Origin: Silene noctiflora
Taxonomy: Eukaryota; Streptophyta; Magnoliopsida; Caryophyllales; Caryophyllaceae
Length of the DNA: 29,681 nucleotides
Reading direction: 5' to 3'
NCBI GenBank assembly: GCA_009801015.1
Contig: VHZZ01009088.1
Coordinates: forward strand, 30,969-60,649
Shown here: positions 1 through 10,507 of the stretch, in pieces
Position numbering within the stretch: position 1 is the first letter of the stretch
How the letters are laid out: every line of letters starts with the position of its first letter
Position numbers and translations under genes: made by a program
Notes under the pieces: generated by a model
Seen by the model: the letters and a program-made list of their open reading frames with translations, nothing else
Told to the model about the DNA's origin: nothing
Database searches by the model: none

Positions 1-14
1 TTTTTTTTTTTTTT

Positions 15-168
15 GGTACAAAGGCCAAGAAAAGGGGAGGATGTTAATTATTAAATAAAAAGTAGACTAAATTGAAGGTACATGATTAATTGTCCATCAA
101 AATTATTCAAAAATAGAAAGGTAAATAATTAACTAAGAAACCCGAAAATGAAATTGATAAACAAATAA
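15..168 (-). mobile_element. Degenerate Stowaway-like MITE remnant
   Basis: The stretch with 'aaggccaagaaaagg', 'attgtccatcaaa' and 'aactaagaaacccgaaaatg' follows, in the same order, the copy at 24145-24329, and in reverse orientation the intact copy at 8759-8965. Both terminal inverted repeats are missing or lie outside the window, and a T-run (1-14) replaces the left end. It is an old relic upstream of the MCU gene promoter. The family assignment comes from the intact copy; the strand given is relative to that copy. Confidence 0.6.
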
Positions 169-247
169 TTGTGACGAACCGAATAGCTTGTTACGACATT
201 GCTAGGTCGTCTAGTTATTTCACAAAATCTTCCCACCCCATCGGACC

Positions 248-255
248 TATATAAA
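248..255 (+). promoter_or_regulatory. TATA box of the MCU gene
   Basis: TATATAAA lies 216 bp upstream of the MCU start codon in an otherwise non-coding stretch. A typical plant TATA-to-TSS distance would put the cap near 280 and give a leader of about 185 nt. This is inferred from the motif and its position only. Confidence 0.6.
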
Positions 256-310
256 CAAATCAGCCCCCCCAAACCCTCTTACATTCAATCCTTCCGATCT
301 TACATTCATC

Positions 311-391
311 AAAATCAAATCAAAACTTCCATGCGTTCATAACATTCCTCATTAAAATCAAATTCAAACTTCCATGTCTTCGTAACATTCT
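311..391 (+). repeat. Tandem duplication in the MCU 5' leader carrying two 4-codon uORFs
   Basis: Two copies of a roughly 38-nt unit (311-348 and 354-391, period 43) share AAAATCAAAT, AAACTTCCATG and TAACATTC. Each copy contains a minimal upstream ORF: ATG CGT TCA TAA (331-342) and ATG TCT TCG TAA (374-385). Both lie between the TATA box and the main ATG at 464, so they are probably in the mRNA. A short CTTACATTCA repeat (279 and 299) lies just upstream. A translational effect is inference. Confidence 0.65.
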
Positions 392-463
392 TACTCTTAT
401 TAATTTTACTAATTTATATCATTTGATTCGAGTTAGTTCCTAGAATCTTACAATTTCACAACA

Positions 464-3015
464 ATGGCGTTCAAGAAAACGCTTGTACAAAGATTATTCA
501 ACCTATCCAGATTCTCCACCCCAAACCAATCCCCGACCCGAACCGCCACACTAAAACCCGATCCAAAACCGAACCGAATATGCCCCAATCCCCGCCGCCC
601 CATCCACCAATCAACAGCCGCATCGCCGACATCCATGCGGCTGTTCCCGATAACCGGGGCGGCGCTATCGGAGACGTTAAAAGGGATGGACATTACAAAG
701 GGAAGATTGAACCTAGACGGGTTAGTTGCGGAAGTGGGTCCCACCACGCCGAAGCGAGAGGAAAATGCGGCGGGGTTGACGGTTGGGGAGGTGAGGAAAG
801 TTCTAATGGCGACGCAGGCGGAGGTGATTCGGGATAAATTGCGAAGTTACGGAAAAGATTGGGTTTCATATGATGAATATTTGGAAATAATTGGAAAGTT
901 TTGTGGTGGGAATAAAGATCTTAGTTTAATGTTTGCGAGAAATTTGGATGATTGTGGTTCTGTTATTGTTCTTGGGAATTCCGTCTGCTTGCGTCCTCTT
1001 CAGGTTGGTTTCTGTTCTATCGCAAATTCTTGTTTAAGACGGTTTTATATTTTAGAATAATAATTTGATTATCTCAACTAAAAGTTTAAGTTGGTCGAAG
1101 TCTAACAATTAATGGTTTTGCACGTTAGTATATATTGCGGGAGTACTTACCCAACCAAAAGTTTAAGCTCATGGTTGAAAGCGAGTCGGTAATTTTGTGT
1201 GAATTTGTGTTGATTTATGGATTAATAATGGAAACTGATGGGGTTTATTATGTGTGTGTTTGATTTGATTTGTTGATGAACAGGAAATTAGAACATTGGT
1301 ACGCAAGATCTAAAAGGGTTCTTCTTCTACACACTATTCTCTGATCTCGGATTTGAGATCTGACATTCGTTCCTTTGTTGGACAAAGTTTAGTGTTTCGA
1401 TTGGATGGTGAAAGAAAAAAAAAATTAAAAAAAAGAGAGAAAACAAAATGAATTGAAGAAAGAAAGAAAGAGGGAGGAAGGGAGGGAGGGAGGTAAAAAA
1501 AAAATGAGGGAAAGAAAATTTTGAATCCTCGATTATTTGGTGGAAAATGATCGATTCCTTTAATGTTATGAGAGTGAAAAACATCGAGTGTGAGATGAAT
1601 TTTCGAGGTTTGGAGGAAAAGGAGACTAAAAGAAATTGACTAATCTACTTCAAATTTATCGTTTCTGATTTTTCATTTTCAAATCATTTACTCGATTGAC
1701 TACAGAGAGTTGTTTTTACAAAATGTTCTTCATTTTGATTTTATTAACATTCGGCTTCTGAACTTGCTTGCTTTAAAATTGAAAATGTTCTTTCATCACA
1801 AAGATTTCCCTTCAAAAATGATTCAAAGATCTTCTCTTTTGTTCTTTTAAGTTACTTGGCTTTTGTTGGAGTATACAAGTCGAAAACTGTGAATTGTTTG
1901 TGATACCAATAGAGATTAACGTAAGAAGATCAATTACTTGATGAGTTGATGTCATACCAATTTGGGGAGTAAACATAATAATTATATGTCATCATCTTCC
2001 CCATTATTTTGCCAAATTTACTAGACCTTTTTCATTGAAAATGTATTTGGTCCTGTTGCCGTATAGCGACAATTGATACGTCGTCATCTACCCCATTATT
2101 TCGTCTTGATTCATGCATTCCATGTTAATTATTTCATCCATTCATCTGACTCTTTTACCCCGTCATAGACTAGTGAAGGCAGACGGGTAGAGGTACGGGA
2201 TAATGTCATTTTGTTTGCGTGTCTTTTTAGAGAGAGTTACGACTTACAAGGGTAGTCTGATGTCGACAGGTTTCTATTTAGTACAGGTATCAATAGTCAA
2301 GGACGTTCTCGGTAGTTAGGTGACGTCCGGAGCCATGTATTTGTGTGTGCCAAAACATTCACATTCATTATTGGCATTTGTTATTTGTTGTGTGTCTGTT
2401 GGTCAACCGATAACATTAAATCATACGGAGTCCATTGCTGCAGAGGCTGTTAGGCATTAACAATCATATTGCTAATGTAGGTTTAGACAAGTTTCACCCA
2501 AATATTCTTTGTGCCGTATCTTTTGATTACAGGTAGCTAAAGCCATTCATAGCCTAGTCACGCCTCCCTTGTCCGCCGACCCCAACGACCCTCGCAAAAA
2601 AGAGCTGGAGCTAATGGAGGAGCAGAAAGCCGAGATTGACCAAAAGGCAGATGCATTAGTTCGTCGAGAACTATGGGCTGGGTTGGGCTACATGGTGGTC
2701 CAAACCGCAGGTTTTATGAGGTTAACATTCTGGGAACTTTCATGGGATGTGATGGAGCCCATTTGTTTCTACGTCACATCTGCCTACTTCATGCTCGGTT
2801 ATACATTCTTTCTTAGAACATCCAAGGAACCTTCATTTGAAGGCTTCTTCAAAAGTCGCTTTAACGCAAAGCAAAAGCGGCTTATGAAGGCTAAAGAATT
2901 CAATCTCGAGAGGTATAATGAGCTTAGGGAAGTGTTTTACCCCCATTCTTCGTCATCCTCGCCCGTGTTGGATGATACCAGGTTGATCAGGCTTGATTGC
3001 CATAAAGCTAACTAA
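464..3015 (+). CDS. MCU: Mitochondrial calcium uniporter (MCU) pore protein, two exons
   Basis: CDS = 464-1003 joined to 2533-3015 (540 + 483 nt, 340 residues plus TAA), with a GT-AG intron 1004-2532 in phase 0. The join reads VCLRPLQ|VAKAIHSL, as in plant MCUs. The family forms the Ca2+-selective channel of the inner mitochondrial membrane. Residues 1-69 are rich in Arg/Lys/Ser with a single acidic residue (D33), a likely mitochondrial presequence. A charged coiled-coil-like segment (about 201-224) precedes TM1 (about 227-246). The motif W251-D252-V253-M254-E255-P256 is the Ca2+ selectivity filter, with D252 and E255 the expected ion ligands. TM2 follows at about 257-275, then a basic matrix tail. 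Length matches plant MCUs (about 330-350). The ATG at 464 is the first in-frame start after the duplicated leader. The gene is convergent with the ELO-like gene. No break is seen. Confidence 0.95.
1004..2532 (+). other. Single MCU intron (1529 bp)
   Basis: Donor CAG|GTTGGT at 1004 and acceptor GATTACAG ending at 2532 flank a non-coding, T/A-rich stretch. The joined frame restores the conserved MCU sequence, which fixes both boundaries. Inside is a long purine-rich tract (1409-1515) with four G-triplets. I see no inserted element with readable termini. Confidence 0.9.
1454..1493 (+). repeat. Purine-rich GAAA/GGGA microsatellite with G-quadruplex motif
   Basis: A (GAAA)n run grades into GGGA repeats. 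G-triplets at 1472, 1480, 1484 and 1488 are separated by loops of 5, 1 and 1 bases, fitting the usual G3+N1-7 pattern on the sense strand of the MCU intron. Actual folding is not known from sequence. Confidence 0.7.
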
Positions 3016-4545
3016 AGAAAAAAACAGAGTTGATGTTTTCTTTTGGTTGTCTAATTCATCTAATTAGGGATAAACAGGTTTTGTACCTTGTTCAGACCCT
3101 CATCGAGTCACCGTCTATTCCTCGGATACGTAATTATCATATTATACCTATTACGATATAGGACATGAGATTTACGCAACATTCCACTATGTTGAAAATT
3201 ATGTAGGTTTTCTCTATATGATTCATTATGAGAATTGTTCGAAATTGCGTGAGGATGTATGTACATATGAAAAGCATGTTTTGTTCTCACTGTTTCTTCT
3301 CTTCAGATGAAGTTAATGTATTAATTCCATCTAGTGTTGTATGGCGTAAACATTGTATTGGGGTTTGATTAGATCAGCGAATAACTATTTGTCACAGCAA
3401 CAAGAGGCTTCAGTTCTACACCATCTTGATGAATACACGAGGTGATTAAGCCAACTCCTGACCGGCGAGTGACTGCAAATGAATAAAAATGATCTGTTCA
3501 GAAACCAGGTTGTGCAGAAAACGTAATTTCATAGATATTCTCACTTAACGTCTGGAACTAGGTAACGTTGCATATAATTTTTAGGTTTGTAACGAAGCAA
3601 TTACCTGAACGTGAATGACCGTGTTTATACACAGTAGAGGAATTGGATTAGAGCTCGAGTTTTTCTTGCTCACTCTGTAATTTAGCATTGATATTGTAGC
3701 CGAGTGCTGAGATGGAGGTGTTGCAACTTCAAATCGCCATTCTATTTATACTGTACTGATCTTGCGTCTCTTTTAACACGGAACGGAACAACTCGTAGAT
3801 TAATGTATGACAGGAGACTGTACGAGCGACACTTTGCTTTGTGCAAGTAACTTTTGTCTGTTCACAAATCATGTGTTTGAGATTAGTTTTTGTTCCCAAT
3901 TCCCACAGAAAGGCATGATCTGAGGAAGACTCTAACTATCATAACTTTGATATCAGACATCAAAGGCAAAAGAGCATACCATTTGTCGGTGCATTGCCTT
4001 CGGAGTGAGCCACAAAGCTGTTACCTGTTACCTGTTACCTGTTACAGTCGACTTTCTGTCGTTCTGTTTATGAAATATCAAGGCTTCTTCTCACTTGTTT
4101 GTATTCGGTTAAAAAGTTAAAGACCCGCTCTACAGTCTACACCACTCCGAGTCCCCGAGCTGCCGAGCATATAGTATTCGGTTTCATATATTCAGAACTC
4201 AGAAGGCACTGGCTTAGTGGGCCTGTTTCCATTCCAAAATTTCCCTTGTTTGTTGTTTCCCACCATAAGATACTTCCAACTCGACTAGTCAGGCGACCAA
4301 CGCTCCTACCACGCCTCTACCGTTCATACCATCTACCGATCTGCAGTATATCTTAAGATATAGAATTGTTTCGAACTCAGTTATCGTCTTACACTCAAAA
4401 GTAACTAGCTTTTACTCTTGTGAACTCGGGAAATTAAAGTTGTATACGTATACGTATACATATACGGGAAATTAATAATTAGTAGTCAGTTCAGCTACAT
4501 TAAGTTTAATTAAGTTAAGTGTAGAGAGTTTCAATCCAAAATAAC
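3016..4545. other. Intergenic region after MCU; no gene recognised
   Basis: The first few hundred bases are probably the MCU 3'UTR and terminator region. The open frames between 3108 and 4356 show no recognisable protein or codon pattern. A short array of CTGTTAC units (about 4018-4046) and an alternating GTATAC run (4443-4465) are the only simple repeats seen. Confidence 0.5.
4018..4046 (+). repeat. 7-bp tandem repeat (CTGTTAC)4
   Basis: Four head-to-tail copies of CTGTTAC, perfect by eye. It lies in intergenic DNA with no assigned role. Confidence 0.8.
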
Positions 4546-4554
4546 ATAGTCTTA

Positions 4555-4640
4555 CTCATTTTGTCTCAATTGTTTAACGTTTTTATTTTTTGTATGAGTA
4601 TTTTAATTGGAGATAAACCGAGATCGAGACGGACAGATTA
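4555..4640. mobile_element. Degenerate short Stowaway-like MITE
   Basis: The left side 'TTTGTCTCAATTGTTTAACG' and the right side '...ATCGAGACGGACAGATTA' are imperfect inverted repeats. The interior 'TTTTTATTTTTTGTATGAGTATTTTAATTGG' type sequence parallels the better-preserved element at 7253-7333. The ends are decayed, so the limits are approximate. Confidence 0.4.
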
Positions 4641-5432
4641 AAAAAAAAAAAAAACAAGTGGAGTGAAGTAGCTTAGGAAGGGCCACAAGCGACAAGACGA
4701 CAACCGTCCATCCCGCCCTCGTTTTTATTATTCATATAACAGTATGCAGCTCAGAAAACAACGTTTATGGACTTTTCTGCAATAATCTGCACCTTAAACG
4801 TGACTCCTAATTATTAATTATGTTACGACTCATTATCAGTGCGATATGTCTTTTTCCGATGAGCTCATCTTGCTGGAAAACCAATTATAATTTCAACAAT
4901 TAACAATCAACTGTGCTTCATAATTAAATACTACTAATCCTGGTCTTCGTGAGGTAAATAAATGGACGAGAGAGAAAAGTAATACCGTAAGTCTATCAAC
5001 TTTTAAATCTTCAACATTAAGAAATAGTTTAAACATAATACTCTTTATTTTATTTTTTTATAGGGGTCTTGGGCCGTCAATGACGCAACAGAATAAGAGA
5101 TCAAAAGTAAAATAGTACAACTTTATTGGAATTTATTGGAAAAATATGCCTTTCCGGTTTATACAAGTCATCAAGTGCTTAAAGATGAAAAAAGTAAAGT
5201 GGAGATGTCTCATGTCGGAACCCCCTACCTTCGATATTGTAGTGTTATTGTGGCCCGCGTAGTTTGACAAAAAAAAAAACATGATTCATATACACAATTA
5301 TCACAAATATTCAATTAAGACCTTTTTTAATTATCACATACAAGTATTTCAACGACACTGGGACAATTTTGATACTGTCGACATTCAACTCAGGTTATGA
5401 GAGATTTTATGTACAACATTGATAACAAATTA

Positions 5433-5528
5433 CCGAAAATGTCTTAGTCTAATGGTTAAGACAGAGTTATTGTGAACAATAGTCTCAGATTCGAATTTCC
5501 ATTCTCCTGGACCAAAAAAGAAAAAAGA
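5433..5528 (+). mobile_element. Short tRNA-derived SINE (96 bp) with 18-bp target-site duplication
   Basis: The direct repeat AACATTGATAACAAATTA occurs at 5415-5432 and again at 5529-5546, a perfect 18-bp target-site duplication. Between the copies, TTAGTCTAATGGTTAAG resembles a pol III A box and CAGATTCGAATTTCC a B box. The element ends in an A-rich tail (5515-5528). This structure is diagnostic of LINE-mobilised SINEs. At 96 bp it is little more than a tRNA-like head plus tail. The perfect duplication suggests a fairly recent insertion. Confidence 0.85.
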
Positions 5529-5546
5529 AACATTGATAACAAATTA

Positions 5547-7250
5547 AACAACAACAATCAATCGTTAATTAGATTTCACTATCCATGCTAATTCACATTT
5601 GCTTGAGTAGCTATTTTTAGACTTGCATTTTCATGTGAGTCTTACCCATAAAGTCGATAATCAAGTGCTTGTATATTCTTCATTTAATTATTCGAAAGAT
5701 AAGTTCACATGTAAGAAAATCGTATAGAACTATATATCTTTAAGTTACTATTCATTAAGACTTTAAAATTAAAGTATCACTTTCATGAATAAATACAAAT
5801 GTGCTCCCTACATATATAAATGGTGCCAAATTTTCCACCACATAATTGAAAATGAAGGAAAATTTCCATCTAATTACCTTTTTCGTGTGAAACAATTAAT
5901 GGGGATAGTGATTGTCTTAACCAAATGCCGGATTGAATTAGACAACCTCTAAATTTTATGGATAGTAACCTATACCGACCTCATTGCATGGCCAAACTAC
6001 TCAATTGGTAAATACTGATCATTGTTTAAAACGATAATATCCGTCTTAAACCTAAAACAGATTCACTACTCAGCTTATAATTCAGTAGAAAAATTTGTGT
6101 TACACTGAAATCTATGAAAAAGAGCATGAATAAACAATAAAGAGATTTAACATCACACATAAAGGAATGGAGCACAAGCCATTATTGCTCATAGAAAGAT
6201 TACAAAAGTGTATCATTTTCAACCAAAAAAATGTTTATGAAACAATAAAATCCAAAGGAGCCCAATTATTGAACACTCTTGTACAAATCAATTTAATACT
6301 CCTATATGTGATAATGATTACTATATCTAAGATTCTACGATCAATTGAATATCTTATTTAGTAATGAACGCTCGTTACAAGGTTGTATTTTAACGGAAAA
6401 ATTTCATCTATAACTGTTGTATGATGCAACGGCGTAAATAAGTAATTATTATGAGATGATAAATGATCACATCATATAACGGTGACACACAAGATCTACG
6501 AACAGTTTATAGAATCTTTTACATGAATATTCCTTTTAAATAACAATCACAAAAGAGACTATTGTCTTACTCAACAACTAAAAATTATCTCCATAAGTAC
6601 CAGAACAGAGTTCAGTGACCAAAGGGTGTTGCCAAAGCTAAAACCTTGATATTATCAACCTACAATCGCCGCGAATCATATCCGTAGTCTCTATGCTAAG
6701 CAATGATAATTAGATATCTGACTCAACTTAACTCGACTTATTTCATCCCGAATCATATCTGTAATAATGTTCCTAATACAATAGTTTCATCCCGAATCGT
6801 ATCTCTAACCATGTCCCAAATACAATAGACATAAAAGTTAGATATTTGATTCTAAATTAGATGTCAACTCATTTTTATTCCGAATCAAATCTCTAACAAT
6901 ATCCCTAATACAATACACAAAGAATTAGATATCCGATTCTAATCAACAATCTTCCATTATTTATCAATGCTTGAATCAACCGCGTTAAACACTTAAACTT
7001 CAAAGAAACGCACAACGAATCATCAAAATTACGAAACCAAAACGTATAATTATCAGATCGGATTATTAATCATTAATCAGTAATCAGCATAACGAAGAAA
7101 ACATTTGAATTGAAAGTAATATTCATTTACCAACCATATCCTCTATTATCTAGATTTACAAAATTAATGTACACCACTAATTTAATCTAGTAGTAACATA
7201 CAGGAGTATTGAACAATTGAAGCAACAAACAACCATTATTTATCGTCATA
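5547..7250. other. AT-rich intergenic region; degenerate repeats only
   Basis: No convincing coding sequence. Several short frames exist, but none has recognisable motifs. The only structure is a degenerate repeat between about 6665 and 6940. The right part may include the ELO-like gene's 3'UTR. Confidence 0.4.
6665..6940. repeat. Degenerate direct repeats around CCGAATCATATCTSTAA
   Basis: The phrase 'cc(c)gaatcatatctgtaa...ccctaatacaatag' recurs at about 6743, 6787 and 6876, with a weaker copy at 6668. Three units are followed by 'ttagatatctgattct'-like text. Spacing is irregular (about 44-90 bp) and the copies are diverged. It may be a decayed tandem repeat or subterminal transposon repeats; no flanking duplication was found. 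Confidence 0.5.
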
Positions 7251-7252
7251 TA

Positions 7253-7333
7253 ATCCCTTCGTCTCAATCATCTATTTGCCTTTTTTATTCTTTGTAAAGA
7301 GTATTTTAACAAATGATTGGGACGGAGGAAGGA
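7253..7333. mobile_element. Short Stowaway-like MITE (about 81 bp)
   Basis: The left end (CCTTCGTCTCAATCATCTATTTG) pairs with the right end (CAAATGATTGGGACGGAGG) as imperfect inverted repeats, and TA dinucleotides flank it (7251-7252 and 7334-7335). The CTCCGTC-type terminus and TA target fit Tc1/mariner-derived Stowaway elements. It lies downstream of the ELO-like stop codon and may be in its 3'UTR. Confidence 0.7.
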
Positions 7334-7526
7334 TAGTATTTTGTTGCCAATATCTTCCTCAGCTATACTAGCATATCCATATCTACCTCATTATCATCAC
7401 ATATAGGAGTACAAAAGATGTTACACCGACACGCAAATCCAAACAATTTCGAACCCAGGTCATGAGTACCATAACAACATCTCCATCTTCAAACTTACAA
7501 AACCACCGGCCGTTATACCAATTATC

Positions 7527-8396
7527 TCAAATAGTCGTTTTAATGTCGTCACCGCCCTTCTTGGTCTTCCTGACGTAATGCTTGATATAGAAATTCAGAA
7601 ACAGCAACAAAATACCCGAATTCAGAATCGAATTAAAACCCCAAGCTCCGATTCCGTTACACCCGCCCTTCAAGAAATGCATCAAAAGCACGCCCACATG
7701 AATAACCAAATTACAACCCAATAAAACAATCTGACAATTCAAGACAAACGGAAAACAAGCAGAGGGTAATCCGACAGCCGTCCAAAACCGATACCCGTAA
7801 ACCACAGCTGATACAATCGATGTCGCAACGATTGCTAACACCTGAAAGCTCTGCGAAAACTCGAGCCAAACGAACGACGTGAATATCAAAAAGGAATGAG
7901 TTATCAAACAATGTACAGGCAACTCTCTTCGCCGTAAAATAGCGAAGAAAGTCCGAAACAAGTGTAAGAATCTTGAAAGATAAAACACGTAAGACCAAAA
8001 GAAAACCCGACCCGAAGGCCGAGTTCCTAAAGGAAAACAAAGCAGCCATTGCAATGGCGTTGTTTTACTCCGCCTCCAAAACCAGCGCGTGTCGCGGATC
8101 TCAGCCGCAGACGATATTAAAATTCCAGCGCAGATGGAGGCGGAGATTAACGCCATGCAAAGAGAATGAACGGCGGGGATAGGACCTAATGAGATCGGAC
8201 GGTTTCGCTTTCGGAAAAGACATAAAAAAGAATGAAGAGCTAATGAAATAATAACGTAGCCGGTAATAGAGGTAAATAAAAATGACCATGTTGAACCCCA
8301 AGATTGAGAAGGACTCCATCTAAAGGTTTTAATCGACGGGTGTTCCGATAAATTATGGGTTACGGTTTTAATCGCCATCGTCATTGCCGTCGCCAT
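7527..8396 (-). CDS. ELO family protein, HOS3 / elongation of fatty acids 3-like
   Basis: A single-exon gene of 289 residues, start ATG at 8396, stop TGA at 7527-7529. It looks like plant GNS1/SUR4 (ELO) proteins of the HOS3-like clade (Arabidopsis At4g36830 / At1g75000 type), ER multispanning proteins linked to very-long-chain fatty acid elongation. Visible landmarks: hydrophobic segments near 38-60, 75-98, 130-151, 165-200, 215-240 and 255-270; FYLSRFLHLFRTFF (138-151) at the place of the ELO 'SKxxExxDT' block; VHCLITHS (161-168) at the place of HxxHH; YGYRFWTAVGL (200-210); GGCNGIGAWGFNS (244-256); a basic C-terminal tail (KTKKGGDD). The catalytic-type residues differ from canonical ELOs, so elongase activity is uncertain. 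The gene is convergent with MCU and divergent from the RING gene. No frameshift is seen. Confidence 0.88.
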   Translation of the reverse strand: MATAMTMAIKTVTHNLSEHPSIKTFRWSPSQSWGSTWSFLFTSITGYVIISLALHSFLCLFRKRNRPISLGPIPAVHSLCMALISASICAGILISSAAEIRDTRWFWRRSKTTPLQWLLCFPLGTRPSGRVFFWSYVFYLSRFLHLFRTFFAILRRRELPVHCLITHSFLIFTSFVWLEFSQSFQVLAIVATSIVSAVVYGYRFWTAVGLPSACFPFVLNCQIVLLGCNLVIHVGVLLMHFLKGGCNGIGAWGFNSILNSGILLLFLNFYIKHYVRKTKKGGDDIKTTI

Positions 8397-8682
8397 TGGG
8401 GTTATAGTTGTTGGTACTTTGGTGGTGTAATTTTTTTGAGATTTTTGAGGGTATGGAGGTGATTAAATTGGGATTAAAGGGGTGTTAAATTAGGGTTGTA
8501 AAGTTGTATGAATTGGGTGATTTGTTTGGTGTAGATTTTTTTTGGGTTGGAAGAGTGATTTTTGGGAAGGAAATAAGGAATGGTTGGTGTGGGATTGTTT
8601 ATGCAAAAGGGGCGTGGATTGAATTTATTGGAAGGAAATTGTGAGCGTCTTGTACTAATCACTGACTCCGTTTCAATTAACT

Positions 8683-9090
8683 CCGTTTCAATTAATTATT
8701 ATCCTTTGGTTTGACACAAACGCCAAATAAATAGGATGATACTTCGTATTAATTATTATTCCTTCTGTTCCGGTCATTTGTTGTCCTTTTTTATTTTGGG
8801 TGTCTTAGTCAATTGTTGTCCTTTCTATTTTAGAATTACATTTGATGAGTAATTTGATCTTTCACATTCAATTGAGTCCACTTGTCATATTATAATTGGT
8901 TCACTCCTCTTTCCTTGGTCTTTGTGCCAAAACCAAAGGACAACAAATGACCAGGACGGAGGGAGTAAGTAACAAGTGGATTAAACTAGGTGCGAATAAT
9001 CAAATTGTCCATCAAATTCACTCTTAAAATTTAAAAAAAATAATAATTGAGATACCCCAAATGAAAAAGGATGACAAATGACCCGAACAA
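8683..9090 (-). mobile_element. Older Stowaway-like MITE interrupted by a younger member of the family
   Basis: The left part (8683-8757, beginning CTCCGTTTCAATTAATT with CCTTTGGTTTGACAC) and the right part (8968-9090, GTAACAAGTGGATTAAAC to ATGACAAATGACCCGAAC) together align with the full length of the copy at 24145-24329. The break falls exactly at the 207-bp element 8759-8965. A small local duplication (AACTCCGTTTCAATTA, about 8664-8697) marks the left end. Confidence 0.65.
8759..8965 (+). mobile_element. Intact Stowaway-like MITE (207 bp)
   Basis: The terminal inverted repeats are TTCCTTCTGTTCCGGTCATT on the left and, reversed, CTCCCTCCGTCCTGGTCATT on the right, extending through TTGTTGTCC. 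TA flanks both sides (8757-8758, 8966-8967), as expected for Tc1/mariner-type insertion. There is no coding capacity. It lies upstream of the ELO-like gene and is inserted within an older relative. Confidence 0.85.
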
Positions 9091-10499
9091 AGGTTACTTT
9101 TTTTTTTTTAATGTTCGGGAGTTGGGAACTTTGGATGAGCTTTATTAAATGCATCGTAATCAATCGTGTTTATGGTAAATTGTTTGTATGCATGATATTT
9201 TAAAATTATTTCAAATTGTATAACCGAAATATGGAACAGATTCATGTATGTTTGGATTCGCGACATTTATCATCGTTAGTGTTGTTTTTCTCAACTTGGA
9301 ATGTGAAATTCGTTATTTTTTTTATTCAGCAAAGATGAACAGACAATTGTAACTTTACGCATTTACCATCTTTATATAGTAAGATTTTGTTGATTTTTTT
9401 TGGTTCCAAGTCTTCCAACATTCCAAACACATTCAACGAATTTCACTTGAGGTAGTGATTCAATGAAATTACTTCAAATCATTACAAATGAGTCTATAAT
9501 TGCATTTTGATAAATATTTTCACCATATCATTTTGTTAATGTTTATTATAGGGTTGCTTGGTGATTTAGACTTTTTTTTAAAGAAAAGAAAGTGGTTTAA
9601 ATAACTACGGAGTAGATTCTAAATTTGAAAAGGTAATTAAGTTAAGTCATTTTTTCACATTGATTTCGAGTCAAATCGAGATCACGCTTATATTTCCAAG
9701 AAGATTTAGGATTAATGAAGATTACACATACCTTAAAATAATTGGAATAGGTGGATTGGTTTGGAGGGTACTCCTAGTCAAAAACTCAAGACTTGAATTT
9801 CCCTTTAACAGAATCCGAAGAATAAGGAAAGAGCCAAAGGTGTGGGTCATGTTCTCATGTACTCATGCATGGGTTGGCTTGGGCGAAGAGATATCAAAAT
9901 ATCAAGGCAAAATTAGTCCATATGTTTTGGTCGTACGCGGTCTCATCAAGTTAAAGGTCGGTGTGAGCTTTGTTTCCTTCAAACTTGTTAAGCAAACGTT
10001 TTGTTTATTGAATTATTTCAACGAGGGAATATCCACCTACATACTAATTACTAATCTCCTCTTTCGGCCTAACTTATTTATCTTTTACGATAATGTACAA
10101 CATGGTTCAAATTGGATTTGGCAACTCTTTTTAACACGTTTGGATAAAGATAAAAAAACAAAAGCTTTTGGACAACATCATTGCTACATGGTATGGTAAC
10201 ACCCGAATTTTACTACTTATTCTAAGTCATGACCATGTAGTAACTTTCCTTAAGTTGTCCGTCATTTGCTTATAATTTTCATCAGCCTACCCACCCCGAC
10301 TTTTCTCACAATCACTCTCATTATTCAAATCTCCAAATATCAGGGGTTAACTTAGAAATAAAATTATGGAATAGTGATGTTTTTTTATATTGTTTTATAC
10401 TGGTGTTAAAGTTTCATATTTAAGAATTTTAGCAGATCAAAAATCGATTATATTAATCGATTTTTAAAAGTTTCAGGTAGCGAGTGTTACCCTTACTAC
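9091..10499. other. AT-rich intergenic region; no gene recognised
   Basis: The longest open frame (9660-10199, 179 codons, TTG-initiated) has no recognisable motif and low-complexity composition. I do not call it a gene. No transposon with clear termini is seen before the hAT element. Confidence 0.4.
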
Positions 10500-10507
10500 T
10501 ATCTATG

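Noticed and set aside
1327-1584. Antisense frame in the MCU intron
   Set aside because: Its Phe/Leu runs come from the purine tract read backwards. It is not a gene.
9660-10199. 179-codon open frame on +
   Set aside because: It begins with TTG, shows no known motif and low-complexity hydrophobic runs, and has no plant-like promoter or splice context. Probably a chance frame.
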